From positions 38,010-102,009 of the forward strand of contig CATOPL010000012.1 of the NCBI GenBank assembly GCA_951802115.1: a stretch of 64,000 nucleotides of DNA, in the 5' to 3' direction. The position numbers were made by a program, and so were the translations under genes. Of the stretch, positions 17,769 to 28,225 are shown in pieces; the stretch's first letter is position 1, and every line of letters begins with the position of its first letter. The notes beneath the pieces were generated by a model, which saw nothing but the letters and a program-made list of their open reading frames with translations, was not told the origin of the DNA and made no database searches. This DNA comes from an uncultured Lachnospiraceae bacterium (GTDB taxonomy: Bacteria > Bacillota > Clostridia > Lachnospirales > Lachnospiraceae).

Positions 17769-19145
17769 ATGGAATTACCTGCATCATTTGTGGAGAACAT
17801 GGAAAAGATTCTGGGATCAGAGCTTTCTGAATATCTGGCAAGTTATGAAAAGCCGAAATTTACCGGGCTTCGGGTAAATACTTCGAAGATTACACTGGAA
17901 GAGTTTGAAAAAATTCACCCGTTTCGTACTCTGAAAAAAGTACCGTGGATCCCAAACGGATATTATTATACAGAAGAGGATGCTCCTACCAGGCATCCCT
18001 ATTATTATGCAGGACTTTACTATATTCAGGAGCCGAGCGCAATGACGCCGGCGAGCGTGCTGCCGGTAAGCAAAGGGGATCGGGTCCTTGATCTGTGTGC
18101 GGCTCCGGGGGGAAAGGCAACCGAGCTGGCGGCAAAGCTTTCACATACGGGGCTTTTAGTTGCCAATGATGCCAGTGCTTCCCGGACAAAAGCGCTTCTT
18201 AAGAACCTGGAAGTATTCGGAATGCCGAATATTCTGATTACCAGTGAAATGGGAGACAGACTGGATCGATATTTTCATGCGTATTTTGATAAGATTCTTG
18301 TTGACGCACCATGCTCCGGAGAAGGAATGTTCCGCAAACAGGCGCATATGATTCCGGCGTGGGAGAAGCAGGGACCGAGGGTGTTTGCCGGGATGCAGAG
18401 AGAGATTCTGGATCAGGCGGCGGAACTTTTAAAGCCGGGCGGGATGATGCTGTATTCAACTTGTACTTTTTCGGAGCTGGAAAATGAAGGAAGCGTGGAT
18501 GATTTTCTGAAAAAACATCCGGATTTTCATCTGTCGGATATTCCCTGGTATGAAGGCTTCTGCCCCGGACAGCCAAAGCTTGTGAACAGCGGTTTTCCGC
18601 TGGAAAAATGTGTGCGTCTGTTTCCGCATAAGATTGACGGGGAAGGACATTTTCTGGCGCTTTTTATAAAAGATGGACAATCCACGGAAAACAAACCAGG
18701 CAGAAGAAATCGTTCTACGAAATTGCCTCCGGAGCTGTCAGAATTTTTAAAAGACGTGTCAATGTCACTGGAACCGTCGGGTATTCAGATACTGGATACG
18801 AAAGTATTCTGGATGCCGGATGGGATCGATCGCTGCCCGGGGCTTCGGTTTCTGAGGTCGGGACTGTATATGGGGGAACTGTTAAAAAAGCGTTTTGAAC
18901 CGAGTCAGGCTTTTGCCATGGTACTGAAAAAAGAAGAGTATGCTTCGACGATTGATCTTGCAGCTTCGGATGAGAGAGTGATTCGCTATCTGAAAGGAGA
19001 GACGATCGAAGTGCAGTCTGAGGAAAGCAGCAGGAAAGATGGATGGCAGCTGATCTGCGTGGACGGATACCCGCTGGGCTGGGGAAAGCTGGTTCGCGGA
19101 ACACTTCGCAACAAATATTTTTCCGGATGGAGGATGAATGCATGA
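17769..19145 (+). CDS. RsmF/NOP2-type rRNA (cytosine-C5) methyltransferase
   Basis: A 458-aa SAM-dependent m5C methyltransferase. VLDLCAAPGGKATELAAKL is the SAM site, DAPCSGEGMFRKQ and YSTCTFSELENE hold the two cysteines of the Nol1/Nop2/Sun family. The C-terminal 150 residues form the extra RNA-binding region seen in RsmF/YebU. AGAGAGGA lies before ATG 17769, which favours this start. It overlaps the next gene by 4 bp (ATGA). Confidence 0.92.
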   Translation: MELPASFVENMEKILGSELSEYLASYEKPKFTGLRVNTSKITLEEFEKIHPFRTLKKVPWIPNGYYYTEEDAPTRHPYYYAGLYYIQEPSAMTPASVLPVSKGDRVLDLCAAPGGKATELAAKLSHTGLLVANDASASRTKALLKNLEVFGMPNILITSEMGDRLDRYFHAYFDKILVDAPCSGEGMFRKQAHMIPAWEKQGPRVFAGMQREILDQAAELLKPGGMMLYSTCTFSELENEGSVDDFLKKHPDFHLSDIPWYEGFCPGQPKLVNSGFPLEKCVRLFPHKIDGEGHFLALFIKDGQSTENKPGRRNRSTKLPPELSEFLKDVSMSLEPSGIQILDTKVFWMPDGIDRCPGLRFLRSGLYMGELLKKRFEPSQAFAMVLKKEEYASTIDLAASDERVIRYLKGETIEVQSEESSRKDGWQLICVDGYPLGWGKLVRGTLRNKYFSGWRMNA

Positions 19146-19867
19146 TGCGGCTTGACAGGTTCCTTTGCGAGACCGGTTTTGGTACCAGGAGCCAGGTCAA
19201 AGATCTGGTGAAGAAAGGACTGGTGACGGTTAACAGAACAGTGGCGGGCAAGCCGGAACAGAAGGTGGACGAGGCAAGAGATACGGTGATCTGCAACGGA
19301 AAAAAGGCGGTGTATGCGAAGTTTGTCTATATAATGCTTCATAAACCGGCGGGATATGTTTCTGCAACATCAGACAGCCGGGAGCAGACAGTACTGGACC
19401 TGCTTTGCAAGGAACTACAAAAAGGAATATTTCCGGTGGGAAGACTTGACAAAGACACCGAAGGTCTTTTACTTCTGACGGATGACGGAGATCTTGCGCA
19501 TCTTCTTCTGTCCCCTAAAAGGCATGTGGACAAGACATATTATGCACAGATTGAGGGATGTGTGACAGAAGAACATGTAAAGCGGTTTTGGGAAGGGATT
19601 GAGATCGGTGAGAAAAAAGAGACGCTTCCCTCGAAACTTCAAATATTGAAAAGCGCGGCGGTAAGCGAGATCAAGGTGACAATCCAGGAGGGAAAATATC
19701 ATCAGATCAAGCGGATGTTTGAGGCAGTTGGATGCAAAGTGCTCTATCTGAAAAGGCTTTCCATGGGAACTTTGGAACTGGATCAAGCTTTGAAAGCAGG
19801 CGAATACAGAGCTCTGACAGAGGAAGAAATAAAAAGTCTGAAACAGCTGACCGGACAGCAAATCTGA
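19142..19867 (+). CDS. Pseudouridine synthase, RsuA/RluB family
   Basis: A 241-aa enzyme with an N-terminal S4 RNA-binding domain (MMRLDRFLCETGFGTRSQVK) and a catalytic domain carrying FPVGRLDKDTEGLLLLTDDG, where the aspartate of GRLD is the nucleophile. Start ATG 19142 overlaps the preceding stop, with GGAGG upstream. The target (16S or 23S) cannot be told from sequence. Confidence 0.93.
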   Translation: MMRLDRFLCETGFGTRSQVKDLVKKGLVTVNRTVAGKPEQKVDEARDTVICNGKKAVYAKFVYIMLHKPAGYVSATSDSREQTVLDLLCKELQKGIFPVGRLDKDTEGLLLLTDDGDLAHLLLSPKRHVDKTYYAQIEGCVTEEHVKRFWEGIEIGEKKETLPSKLQILKSAAVSEIKVTIQEGKYHQIKRMFEAVGCKVLYLKRLSMGTLELDQALKAGEYRALTEEEIKSLKQLTGQQI

Positions 19868-19929
19868 ATATATCCGGACAGTACCGGAAAAACGAAATTA
19901 AAATGGCAGAAGAGGGGTGAAACAGGCAA

Positions 19930-21882
19930 ATGGTCATAGATGACAAGAAAAGTCAGAAAGTAAATTCGGAAACGGACAGATCTGCCTGTGGATTTTTGCC
20001 GGTGTGTTCCGAAGATATGAAACGGCTTCATATCCGCCGGTTTGATTTTGTCTATGTATTCGGGGACGCTTATGTAGATCATCCATCGTTTGGCCCTGCC
20101 ATCATCAGCCGGGTGCTGCAGGCGCACGGATACACAGTAGGTATGATTCCGCAGCCGGATTTTCGGAATGCAGACAGTATTGCCATTTTTGGCGAGCCGC
20201 GGCTTGGATTTTTAGTGTCTGCCGGCAACATGGATTCTATGGTCAATCACTATACGGCGGCAAAAAAGCATCGGAGTACCGACAGCTATACACCGGGCGG
20301 TGAGACGGGCAGAAGGCCGGACCGGGCGGTGATCGTCTACTGTAACCTGATCCGGCAAAAATTTAAAAAGGCGCCGATTATCGCAGGAGGTATTGAAGCA
20401 TCCCTGCGTCGTCTGGCGCATTATGATTACTGGTCGGACTCTGTGCGTCGTTCCATTCTTCTGGAGAGCGGCGCGGATCTGATCTCTTATGGAATGGGAG
20501 AACGGTCTGTAGTCGCGGTTGCCAAAGCGCTGAATGCAGGGCTTTCCATACAGGAGATCACCCGTATTCCCGGAACCGTTTGCAAAGTCCGCTCACTTTC
20601 CGCAGTGGAGGACTATCTTTTACTGCCTGCATATGATGAGATCTTAAAAGACAGAAAAAAATATGCTCAGAGCTTTTATATACAGTACTGCAATACCGAT
20701 CCTTTCTCCGGAAAAAGGCTGGTGGAAGCATATTCCAAAGGCTGTTATGTCGTGCAGAATCCGGCGTCGGAACCGCTTTCCCGGGAGGAAATGGATGAAA
20801 TCTACGGACTTCCTTATATGAGGACCTGGCATCCTATGTATGACCAGAAAGGAGGAATACCGGCGCTGTCGGAAGTAAAATTCAGTCTGGTAAGCTGTCG
20901 GGGCTGCTTTGGAGGATGCTCTTTTTGCGCACTGACTTTTCATCAGGGAAGAATTGTCCAGTCGAGAAGTCATAAGTCTCTGCTGGCAGAGGCGGTAAAG
21001 ATAACAAAGGCTCCGGATTTTAAAGGATATATCCACGATGTAGGAGGTCCTACGGCAGATTTTCGCGCACCTGCCTGCGATTTGCAGATGAAAAGAGGGA
21101 CATGTAAAGAAAAACAGTGTCTGTTTCCCGTACCGTGCAAAAATCTGAAGGCAGATCATGAAGATTATATAGTACTTCTGAGAAAACTCCGCGCTCTTCC
21201 CGGTGTAAAGAAAGTATTTATCCGTTCCGGTATCCGGTTTGACTATGTTCTGGCAGACAAAAACAGCCGGTTTCTGGAAGAGCTGTGCCGTTATCATGTA
21301 AGCGGTCAGCTTAAAGTGGCTCCGGAGCATGTCAGCAACGCAGTGCTCTCGCTCCTTGGGAAACCGCAGCACGCGGTGTATGAAGAGTTTTCCAGGCAAT
21401 ATCGAAAAATGAACGAAAGACTGAATAAGAAACAATATCTGGTGCCTTATCTGATGTCCTCACATCCCGGAAGTACGTGGAAGGAAGCTGTAAAACTGGC
21501 AGAATACTGCAGAGACCTGGGATATATGCCGGAACAGGTGCAGGATTTTTATCCGACGCCCTCTACGATCTCTACCTGCATGTATTATACCGGACTGGAC
21601 CCGAGGACAATGGCGCCGGTCTATGTACCAAAAAGCCTTCATGAAAAAGAAATGCAGCGGGCTTTAATCCAGTACCGGAAACCCGGGAACCGTGCTCTGG
21701 TGGAGGAAGCCCTGAAGCTGGCAGGAAGAGAAGATCTGATTGGATATGGTCCTGGGTGTCTGCTTCGCCCTAAAGGAAAGAGAGAAACAGCGGCTGAGAA
21801 AAAAGGCAGAAGCGCGTCTGCCGTCAGATCAGGAAAAAAGAAAACCATCCGAAACATTCACCGAAAAAAACAGGAGCGATAG
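19930..21882 (+). CDS. YgiQ family radical SAM protein
   Basis: A 650-aa protein. The radical SAM cluster motif is CRGCFGGCSFC (CxxxCxxC). The N-terminal B12-binding-like domain begins at FDFVYVFGDAYVDHPSFG, and the YgiQ-specific QVQDFYPTPSTISTCMYYTG is present near the end. The tail is strongly basic (about residues 610-650, Lys/Arg-rich). The substrate of YgiQ proteins is unknown. The next gene starts on the base after its stop. Confidence 0.92.
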   Translation: MVIDDKKSQKVNSETDRSACGFLPVCSEDMKRLHIRRFDFVYVFGDAYVDHPSFGPAIISRVLQAHGYTVGMIPQPDFRNADSIAIFGEPRLGFLVSAGNMDSMVNHYTAAKKHRSTDSYTPGGETGRRPDRAVIVYCNLIRQKFKKAPIIAGGIEASLRRLAHYDYWSDSVRRSILLESGADLISYGMGERSVVAVAKALNAGLSIQEITRIPGTVCKVRSLSAVEDYLLLPAYDEILKDRKKYAQSFYIQYCNTDPFSGKRLVEAYSKGCYVVQNPASEPLSREEMDEIYGLPYMRTWHPMYDQKGGIPALSEVKFSLVSCRGCFGGCSFCALTFHQGRIVQSRSHKSLLAEAVKITKAPDFKGYIHDVGGPTADFRAPACDLQMKRGTCKEKQCLFPVPCKNLKADHEDYIVLLRKLRALPGVKKVFIRSGIRFDYVLADKNSRFLEELCRYHVSGQLKVAPEHVSNAVLSLLGKPQHAVYEEFSRQYRKMNERLNKKQYLVPYLMSSHPGSTWKEAVKLAEYCRDLGYMPEQVQDFYPTPSTISTCMYYTGLDPRTMAPVYVPKSLHEKEMQRALIQYRKPGNRALVEEALKLAGREDLIGYGPGCLLRPKGKRETAAEKKGRSASAVRSGKKKTIRNIHRKKQER

Positions 21883-22482
21883 ATGCGTACAAAGCTTGCA
21901 AAAGGAACTTATGGATATCTGTATCGGAATAAAATTCAGGCCTGGAAACGGGCGGCTTTGATGCTGTCCGTATCGGCAGTTATTTTTCTTGCCGCATGGA
22001 TTCTTCATGGAACCCGCGAAAATGTCATGACGGTTGTGGCGATTGTAGGCTGTCTGCCCGGCTGTAATCAGGTAGTGCGTGCGATCCTGGCCAGCCGTTA
22101 TCATTCCATGGAGAGCGTGTTATGGGAACAGGTGGAGGCAGAACGCGGCAGTCTGCCGGTTCTCTACGAAAATGTGTTTACTTCTTATGAGACGAATTAC
22201 TATGTGGACTGTATCGTTGTGGCCGGAAGAGAGATAATCGGATATTCCAGCGATCCGGGGCTGGATCCGGCAAAAGCGGCGGAACATATCCGGTCCATGT
22301 TAAAGAACAGCTCCTATAAACAGAATGTAAACATTTTAAAAGATCAGAAAAAGTATCTGGAACGTATTCATGCTCTTTCGAAAGCTGAAACGGAGCGCGT
22401 GCCTTTTAAGGAGGACGATCGTTATCCGGGTTTTACAAGAGACGAGATTATTCTGCATCTTCTGATGGCAATCTCATTATAA
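21883..22482 (+). CDS. Hypothetical membrane protein, 199 aa
   Basis: Two hydrophobic segments near the N-terminus (residues about 27-44 and 49-66), then a soluble mixed alpha/beta part of about 125 aa with no motif I recognise. AGGAG precedes ATG 21883, which directly follows the ygiQ stop. I recall similar unnamed proteins only from Lachnospiraceae. The cytosolic part may be a modification- or nuclease-like domain, but nothing supports a function. Confidence 0.7.
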   Translation: MRTKLAKGTYGYLYRNKIQAWKRAALMLSVSAVIFLAAWILHGTRENVMTVVAIVGCLPGCNQVVRAILASRYHSMESVLWEQVEAERGSLPVLYENVFTSYETNYYVDCIVVAGREIIGYSSDPGLDPAKAAEHIRSMLKNSSYKQNVNILKDQKKYLERIHALSKAETERVPFKEDDRYPGFTRDEIILHLLMAISL

Positions 22483-22533
22483 GCTGTAAAAAGCATGCAG
22501 ACAGAGCAGGTTTTTATATCGGGAGGATCATGG

Positions 22534-23526
22534 ATGAAACGGATTATTGCCGGAGAGGAAGAAGCAGGACAGCGTCTGGACAGGCTTTTGTCCCGTTATC
22601 TTCAGAATGCCCCTAAAAGTTTTCTGTATAAAATGCTGCGGAAGAAAAATATTACACTCAATGGAAAAAAGGCAGACGGCGGCGAGAAAATACAGACCGG
22701 GGATGAAATAAACATTTTTTTATCAGATGAGACTTATGAAAAATTTTCGTGCAGATCCCGGAAAAAAGACGGTTTTTGTCCGGTAACAAATCTGGATATC
22801 ATTTATGAAGACGATCATATTCTTTTAATCAATAAGCCTGCGGGCATGCTGACGCAAAAAGCAAAGCCGGAGGATGTTTCGCTGAATGAATACATGCTTG
22901 GTTATCTGCAGCGGAGCGGACAGTGGACGGAATCTGAAAAGACGGACCGCGTAGAGTATGCATTTCGCCCGTCAGTCTGCAACCGTCTGGACCGGAACAC
23001 AAGCGGAATCGTTGTCTGCGGAAAATCCCTGGCAGGACTGCGGAAAATGTCTGAGCTTCTGAGAAACAGAACCGTGCACAAATATTATCATTGTCTTGTG
23101 GCCGGACAGGTCAGCACGAAGAGAAACATCAGAGGATATTTATGGAAAGACTGCTCGACGAATAAAGTACATGTTCTTGCAGAGGAAAAACAGAATTCGG
23201 TGTTCATTGAAACAGAATATCGTCCGCTCAAAATGTTTTCAGACAGTACGTTTCTGGAAGTCCGTCTGGTTACAGGCCGTTCTCATCAGATCCGTGCGCA
23301 TCTGGCCTCAGAAGGACATCCGATTATCGGGGACTTTAAATATGGCAACCGGGAGACGAATGCAGTTTATAAAAAAAGATATCAGGTTCACAGTCAGCTT
23401 CTTCATGCCGGACGGCTGGAGTTTCCTGTCATGGAAAAACCGCTCGAACTGCTTTCCGGAAAAGTATTTCGGGCTGAATTGCCTGAAGTGATGAAAAGGA
23501 TCATAAAAGAAAAGGAAAAGGGGTAA
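22534..23526 (+). CDS. RluA family pseudouridine synthase
   Basis: A 330-aa enzyme with an N-terminal S4 domain (residues about 8-70, AGQRLDRLLSRYL) and a catalytic domain with VCNRLDRNTSGIVVCGKSL, whose aspartate is the nucleophile. VTGRSHQIRAHLASEGHPIIGDFKYG is split here as the RSHQIRAHLA and GHPIIGD motifs. GGGAGGA lies 7 nt before ATG 22534, which is preferred over ATG 22495. Confidence 0.92.
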   Translation: MKRIIAGEEEAGQRLDRLLSRYLQNAPKSFLYKMLRKKNITLNGKKADGGEKIQTGDEINIFLSDETYEKFSCRSRKKDGFCPVTNLDIIYEDDHILLINKPAGMLTQKAKPEDVSLNEYMLGYLQRSGQWTESEKTDRVEYAFRPSVCNRLDRNTSGIVVCGKSLAGLRKMSELLRNRTVHKYYHCLVAGQVSTKRNIRGYLWKDCSTNKVHVLAEEKQNSVFIETEYRPLKMFSDSTFLEVRLVTGRSHQIRAHLASEGHPIIGDFKYGNRETNAVYKKRYQVHSQLLHAGRLEFPVMEKPLELLSGKVFRAELPEVMKRIIKEKEKG

Positions 23527-23533
23527 GAAAAGG

Positions 23534-24079
23534 ATGTCTACCTGGAATACGCGGGGTCTTCGGGGCTCCACGCTGGAGGATATGATCAATCGTACCAACG
23601 AAAAGTATCGGGAAAAAGGACTGGCGCTGATTCAGAAAGTTCCTACGCCCATCACGCCCATCAAGATTGACAAGGAACACAGGCATATTACACTTGCATA
23701 TTTTGAACAGAAAAGTACCGTAGATTATATTGGAGCGGTACAGGGGATTCCGGTCTGCTTTGACGCCAAAGAATGCAATGTACATACGTTCCCGCTTCAC
23801 AATGTTCACGAACATCAGGTATTATTTATGAAGGATTTTGAAAAGCAGGGAGGAAAGGCGTTTCTGATCATTCATTATACTTCGGAACAAACATTTTATT
23901 ATCTGCATATCCGGCAGTTGCTCACGTTCTGGAAACGGGCAAAGGACGGAGGAAGAAAAAGTTTTCGGATCGAGGAATTGGATCCGAACTATTTTTTTGA
24001 TTCAAAAAATGGATTTCTGGTGCCGTATCTGGAACCATTGAGCCTGGATCTGGAATCGGAGGTTGACAATCACGTGTGA
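23534..24079 (+). CDS. recU: Holliday junction resolvase RecU
   Basis: A 181-aa nuclease of recombination and chromosome segregation. TRGLRGSTLEDMINRTNEKY resembles the family's NRG-LE-INxTN N-terminus. IQKVPTPI, the active-site region STVDYIGAVQG and FDAKEC, and HQVLFMKDFEKQGGKAFLII are all family features. The gene ends just downstream of the his promoter -35 box, which is embedded in its last codons. Confidence 0.92.
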   Translation: MSTWNTRGLRGSTLEDMINRTNEKYREKGLALIQKVPTPITPIKIDKEHRHITLAYFEQKSTVDYIGAVQGIPVCFDAKECNVHTFPLHNVHEHQVLFMKDFEKQGGKAFLIIHYTSEQTFYYLHIRQLLTFWKRAKDGGRKSFRIEELDPNYFFDSKNGFLVPYLEPLSLDLESEVDNHV

Positions 24080-24090
24080 CATGCTATAAT
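24063..24090 (+). promoter_or_regulatory. Promoter of the histidine operon
   Basis: TTGACA (24063-24068), 16 bp, TATAAT (24085-24090): both boxes are consensus. The spacer contains ATCACGTGT (24069-24077), a motif shared with the hisD promoter. About 155 nt of untranslated leader follow before hisZ; I saw no T-box motif in it. Confidence 0.85.
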
Positions 24091-24248
24091 ACTCATGTTA
24101 ACTTTAACAAAGCAGTGATTTACTATGATAAATCAAATATGGTATGTGGATATTGGTCACAGCGTGCAGTCCTGATAGGCCTGACTGAAAATAAAGGCGA
24201 CCAGGTTTCTGCGGACTTGCAAAGAGAATCGAAAGGAATGATAAAAAC

Positions 24249-25439
24249 ATGTACAGGCAGATTTTACATACTCCGGAAGGAGTGCGGGATCTATATAACG
24301 GGGAATGCAGACGGAAAAATCAGATACAGAATTTGCTGCACGAGGTCCTGCAAAGTTACGGATATGAAGATATTCAGACGCCGACTTTTGAATTCTTTGA
24401 TGTGTTCAGCAGAGAAGTTGGAACAGTTCCTTCCAAAGATCTGTTCAAATTTTTTGACAGAGAAGGCAACACGCTGGTGCTCAGGCCGGATATTACACCA
24501 TCCATTGCCAGAGCGGTGTCAAAATATTTTGAGGATGAGGATATGCCGGTACGTCTCTGTTATGCGGCAGATACCTTTATTAACCACTCTGATTTCCAGG
24601 GACGTCTGAAGGAAAATACACAGCTTGGAGCTGAGTTGATTGGCGATGGAAGCGTGGAAGCCGATGCGGAGATGATCGCACTGGTATCAGAATCGCTGCT
24701 TCGGACAGGATTAAAAGAATTTCAGGTAAGCATCGGACACGTCGATTTTTTTAAAAGCCTTCTGAGGGAATCCAGACTCGGTGAAGAGATGGAACGAAAG
24801 CTGAGAGAATTTATTTCCAACAAAAATATTTACGGAGTGAGAGAGCTTCTGGAACCGCTGCCGGTTGCATCGGGTCTGAAAGAAGCCTTTGCAGCTATTC
24901 CGGATCTGTTTGGTTCTGTGGAAATTCTGGAAAAAGCGGACGTCTGCGCTGTAACTGAGGATGCAAAACGAGCGCTCGAAAGACTCCGCAGAATTTATGA
25001 TCTGCTTTCCTGCTACGGATATGAGAAATATGCCGCTTTTGACCTGGGCGTGGTCAGCAAATATAAATATTATACAGGAATTATTTTTCAGGCATATACG
25101 TATGGGACCGGGGAAGCGGTTGCCAAAGGAGGACGTTATGATACTCTGATGGATCATTTCGGAAAGCCGGCCCCGGCAACCGGATTTGCTTTTGTGGTCG
25201 ATCGTCTGATGAATGCGCTCTCACGTCAGAAAGTGGAAGTGGATACCGACATGAGAAAAGTCATGATTGTTTACCGGGCTTCACAGGCTGAATCTGCGAT
25301 TAAAAGAGCGATGGAACTTCGCAGACAGGGAACAGTCGTAGAACTGATGCCGGAACGGATCGGCAGAGATTATAAAGCGTATGCACAGAGAAACGGGATC
25401 TGCGAGGTCATATGTACAGGAGAGGAGGCCCTGGTATGA
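24249..25439 (+). CDS. hisZ: ATP phosphoribosyltransferase regulatory subunit
   Basis: A 396-aa paralogue of class II histidyl-tRNA synthetase. [34 protein letters not shown] and [16 protein letters not shown] are the shared motifs. It lacks tRNA-binding parts and forms the regulatory partner of short-form HisG, which is the very next gene. AAAGGA precedes ATG 24249. First gene of the operon. Confidence 0.92.
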   Translation: MYRQILHTPEGVRDLYNGECRRKNQIQNLLHEVLQSYGYEDIQTPTFEFFDVFSREVGTVPSKDLFKFFDREGNTLVLRPDITPSIARAVSKYFEDEDMPVRLCYAADTFINHSDFQGRLKENTQLGAELIGDGSVEADAEMIALVSESLLRTGLKEFQVSIGHVDFFKSLLRESRLGEEMERKLREFISNKNIYGVRELLEPLPVASGLKEAFAAIPDLFGSVEILEKADVCAVTEDAKRALERLRRIYDLLSCYGYEKYAAFDLGVVSKYKYYTGIIFQAYTYGTGEAVAKGGRYDTLMDHFGKPAPATGFAFVVDRLMNALSRQKVEVDTDMRKVMIVYRASQAESAIKRAMELRRQGTVVELMPERIGRDYKAYAQRNGICEVICTGEEALV

Positions 25440-26071
25440 GATATCTGACATTTGCTCTTGGTAAAGGACGTCTTGCCAGAAAAAGCATGGAACTTTTTGA
25501 ACAGATCGGTATTACCTGTGAGGAAATGCAGGATCCGGCAACAAGAAAACTGATATTTGTAAATGAAGAGCTGAAGCTCCGGTTTTTTCTTGCAAAAGCG
25601 CCGGACGTGCCGACTTATGTGGAATATGGGGCAGCCGATGTGGGAATTGTCGGCAAAGATACAATTCTTGAAGAACACAGACGGATGTATGAGGTACTGG
25701 ATCTGGGATACGGGAAGTGCCGGATGTGTGTGTGCGGACCGGAATCTGCCAGAGAACTTCTGAAGCATCAGGAACTGATCCGTGTGGCAACCAAATATCC
25801 GCATATTGCCAAAGAGTATTTTTATAATCAGAAACACCAGACGGTAGAAATTATTAAATTAAACGGTTCTATTGAACTTGCGCCGATCGTGGGACTGTCA
25901 GAGGTCATCGTGGATATTGTGGAGACCGGGTCAACACTGAAGGAAAACGGATTGAAAGTGCTCGAAGAAGTATGTCCGTTATCGGCACGCATGGTCGTAA
26001 ACCAGGTGAGCATGAAGATGGAGAATGAACGGATCGGAAAGATGATCAATGAACTGAAGAAAGTGATCTGA
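25436..26071 (+). CDS. hisG: ATP phosphoribosyltransferase, short-form catalytic subunit
   Basis: A 211-aa enzyme that joins PRPP and ATP in the first histidine step. [29 protein letters not shown] and [20 protein letters not shown] (PRPP loop [11 protein letters not shown] follows) are diagnostic. It lacks the C-terminal regulatory domain of long HisG, hence the need for HisZ. ATG 25436 overlaps the hisZ stop, with GGAGG upstream. Confidence 0.95.
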   Translation: MRYLTFALGKGRLARKSMELFEQIGITCEEMQDPATRKLIFVNEELKLRFFLAKAPDVPTYVEYGAADVGIVGKDTILEEHRRMYEVLDLGYGKCRMCVCGPESARELLKHQELIRVATKYPHIAKEYFYNQKHQTVEIIKLNGSIELAPIVGLSEVIVDIVETGSTLKENGLKVLEEVCPLSARMVVNQVSMKMENERIGKMINELKKVI

Positions 26072-26094
26072 GAAAGAGCAAAGCAGCTGTTTTA

Positions 26095-26124
26095 TTGACA
26101 GATGTCAGATCACGTGTTTATAAT
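26095..26124 (+). promoter_or_regulatory. Internal promoter before hisD
   Basis: TTGACA (26095-26100), 18 bp, TATAAT (26119-26124). ATCACGTGT occurs again inside the spacer (26109-26117), ending 1 bp before the -10. The region TGACAGATGTCA across the -35 is also nearly symmetric. An extra start here would uncouple hisD-hisB-hisIE from hisZG. Confidence 0.8.
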
Positions 26125-26145
26125 GATAGCAGGAGGAAAACAGAT

Positions 26146-27456
26146 ATGCGGATCATCAGTCTGGATGAAGAATCCAGAAAGAATATTCTGGAGCGTCTGC
26201 TGAAACGCAGTCCGGGTAATTACGGGAAATACAACGAGACCGTCGCAGAAATTGTGGAACGTGTAAAGTCAGAAGGGGATCGGGCGCTTTTGGAATATAC
26301 GAACCGATTTGACTGTGATAAAATCAACGCCTCAAATATCCGCGTTACAGAGGCAGAGGTGGCTGCAGCTTATGAAAGGGTAGATGAGAGACTGCTGACA
26401 ACGATACGAAAAGCTCTGGTGAACATCCGTTCATATCATGAAAAGCAGAAGCGATATAGCTGGTTTGACACGACGCAGGATGGAACCATGCTCGGACAGA
26501 AAATAACGCCGCTGCAGGCGGCAGGAGTCTATGTACCGGGCGGCAAGGCCGTCTATCCATCTTCTGTCCTGATGAATATTGTGCCGGCACGGATTGCGGG
26601 AGTGGGAAAAATCATCATGGCAACTCCCTGCAACCGCCAGGGAGAGATTACGCCGGCTGTGCTTGTAGCTGCAAAAGAAGCAGGGGCAGATGAAATCTAC
26701 AAAATGGGCGGAGCCCAGGCAGTGGCGGCTATGGCTTTTGGAACGGAGAGCATACCAAAAGTAGACAAGATTACGGGTCCTGGCAATATCTTTGTCGCGC
26801 TGGCCAAAAAAGCGGTATCCGGATATGTAGGCATTGATTCGATTGCCGGTCCCAGTGAGATTCTGATTCTTGCGGATGAAAGTGCAGATCCTGTATATGT
26901 GGCGGCAGATCTTCTGTCACAGGCTGAGCATGATGAAATGGCAAGTGCGATTCTGGTAACGACAAGCCGGAATCTGGCGGAAAAAGTTTCAAAGGAAGCA
27001 TCCAGGTTTATAAAAGAACTGTCAAGAAAAGAAATTATCCGGAAGTCTCTGGATCAGTACGGATATATACTGGTGGCTGATACAAAGGAAGCGGCGCTTG
27101 AGACGGTAAATCAGATTGCTTCGGAACATCTGGAAATTATGACGAAAAATCCTTTTGAAGATATGATGAAGGTACAGAATGCGGGAGCTATTTTTCTGGG
27201 GGAAAACAGCAGCGAACCGCTGGGAGATTATTTCGCCGGGCCCAATCATATTCTGCCCACCAATGGAACCGCACGATTTTTTTCACCGGTTTCTGTGGAT
27301 GATTTTGTAAAAAAATCCAGTATTATCTATTACTCCAGAGAGGCGTTGCAGAAAGTTCATGAAGATATTGAGTATTTTGCTGAAAATGAACAGCTGACAG
27401 CACATGCGAATTCGATAAAAGTACGTTTCAGACCAGAGCCGGACTCCTGCAACTAA
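26146..27456 (+). CDS. hisD: Histidinol dehydrogenase
   Basis: A 436-aa zinc enzyme that oxidises histidinol to histidine in the last two steps. VYVPGGKAVYPSSVLMN, ATPCNRQGEI, KITGPGNIFVALAKK, IDSIAGPSEILILADE, QAEHD and GPNHILPTNGTARF are family motifs. AGGAGG (26131-26136) lies 9 nt before ATG 26146. A strong internal promoter is just upstream. Confidence 0.96.
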   Translation: MRIISLDEESRKNILERLLKRSPGNYGKYNETVAEIVERVKSEGDRALLEYTNRFDCDKINASNIRVTEAEVAAAYERVDERLLTTIRKALVNIRSYHEKQKRYSWFDTTQDGTMLGQKITPLQAAGVYVPGGKAVYPSSVLMNIVPARIAGVGKIIMATPCNRQGEITPAVLVAAKEAGADEIYKMGGAQAVAAMAFGTESIPKVDKITGPGNIFVALAKKAVSGYVGIDSIAGPSEILILADESADPVYVAADLLSQAEHDEMASAILVTTSRNLAEKVSKEASRFIKELSRKEIIRKSLDQYGYILVADTKEAALETVNQIASEHLEIMTKNPFEDMMKVQNAGAIFLGENSSEPLGDYFAGPNHILPTNGTARFFSPVSVDDFVKKSSIIYYSREALQKVHEDIEYFAENEQLTAHANSIKVRFRPEPDSCN

Positions 27457-27636
27457 CTGACGGGACAGCAGGCCTGTAACGCAGCAGGGGAACTGCCCGC
27501 GGGAATAAAATTTCAGTCTGCAATGGAAAAAGGAAGCCACGCTGACCGACGGCAGTGCGGCGGATAAAATCTAAGACAGAATGCTCATCAAAACAGAATC
27601 CGAATAAATTACCGGTACAGAAACAGGAGAAAGAAG

Positions 27637-28224
27637 ATGGACAGAACAGCGACTGTGGAAAGAAATACAAAAGAGACGAAAATCAGACTTCGTCTGAAAC
27701 TGGATGGAAACGGAAAGACGGAGCTAGACACAGGAATCGGTTTTTTCAATCATATGCTGGATGGATTTGCGCGCCATGGATTTTTTGATCTGCAGATTTG
27801 TGTGAACGGAGACTTGGAAGTTGACGGTCATCATACGATAGAAGATACGGGAATCGTGCTTGGAACGGCTATTCGGGAGTCCGTCGGAAACAAGAAGGGG
27901 ATCAGGCGGTACGGCAGCTGTATCCTTCCCATGGATGAAGCGCTGGTATTGTGTGCCGTTGATCTGTCCGGCCGGCCGTATTATGCCTCAGATGTGCAGT
28001 TTACGGTTCCCAGAATCGGAGATCTGGATACAGAGATGGTAAAGGAATTTTTCTATGCTGTATCTTACACCGCACAGATGAATCTGCACTTTAAAATTCT
28101 GTCCGGGAGCAACAACCACCATATTTGTGAAGCAATGTTCAAAGCATTTGCCAAAGCGCTGGATGCGGCAGTGTCTTATGATGAACGGATTATTGATGTA
28201 TTATCGACGAAAGGCAGTTTATAA
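27637..28224 (+). CDS. hisB: Imidazoleglycerol-phosphate dehydratase
   Basis: A 195-aa manganese enzyme. The metal-binding repeats are [13 protein letters not shown] with [10 protein letters not shown] and, in the second half, [20 protein letters not shown]. No phosphatase domain is fused. It lies about 180 bp after hisD with AGGAG upstream of ATG 27637. hisH, hisA and hisF are not next to it. Confidence 0.96.
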   Translation: MDRTATVERNTKETKIRLRLKLDGNGKTELDTGIGFFNHMLDGFARHGFFDLQICVNGDLEVDGHHTIEDTGIVLGTAIRESVGNKKGIRRYGSCILPMDEALVLCAVDLSGRPYYASDVQFTVPRIGDLDTEMVKEFFYAVSYTAQMNLHFKILSGSNNHHICEAMFKAFAKALDAAVSYDERIIDVLSTKGSL

Positions 28225-28225
28225 A

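Noticed and set aside
24095..24248. T-box leader before hisZ
   Set aside because: No AGGGTGGNACCGCG-like antiterminator sequence and no terminator hairpin were found.
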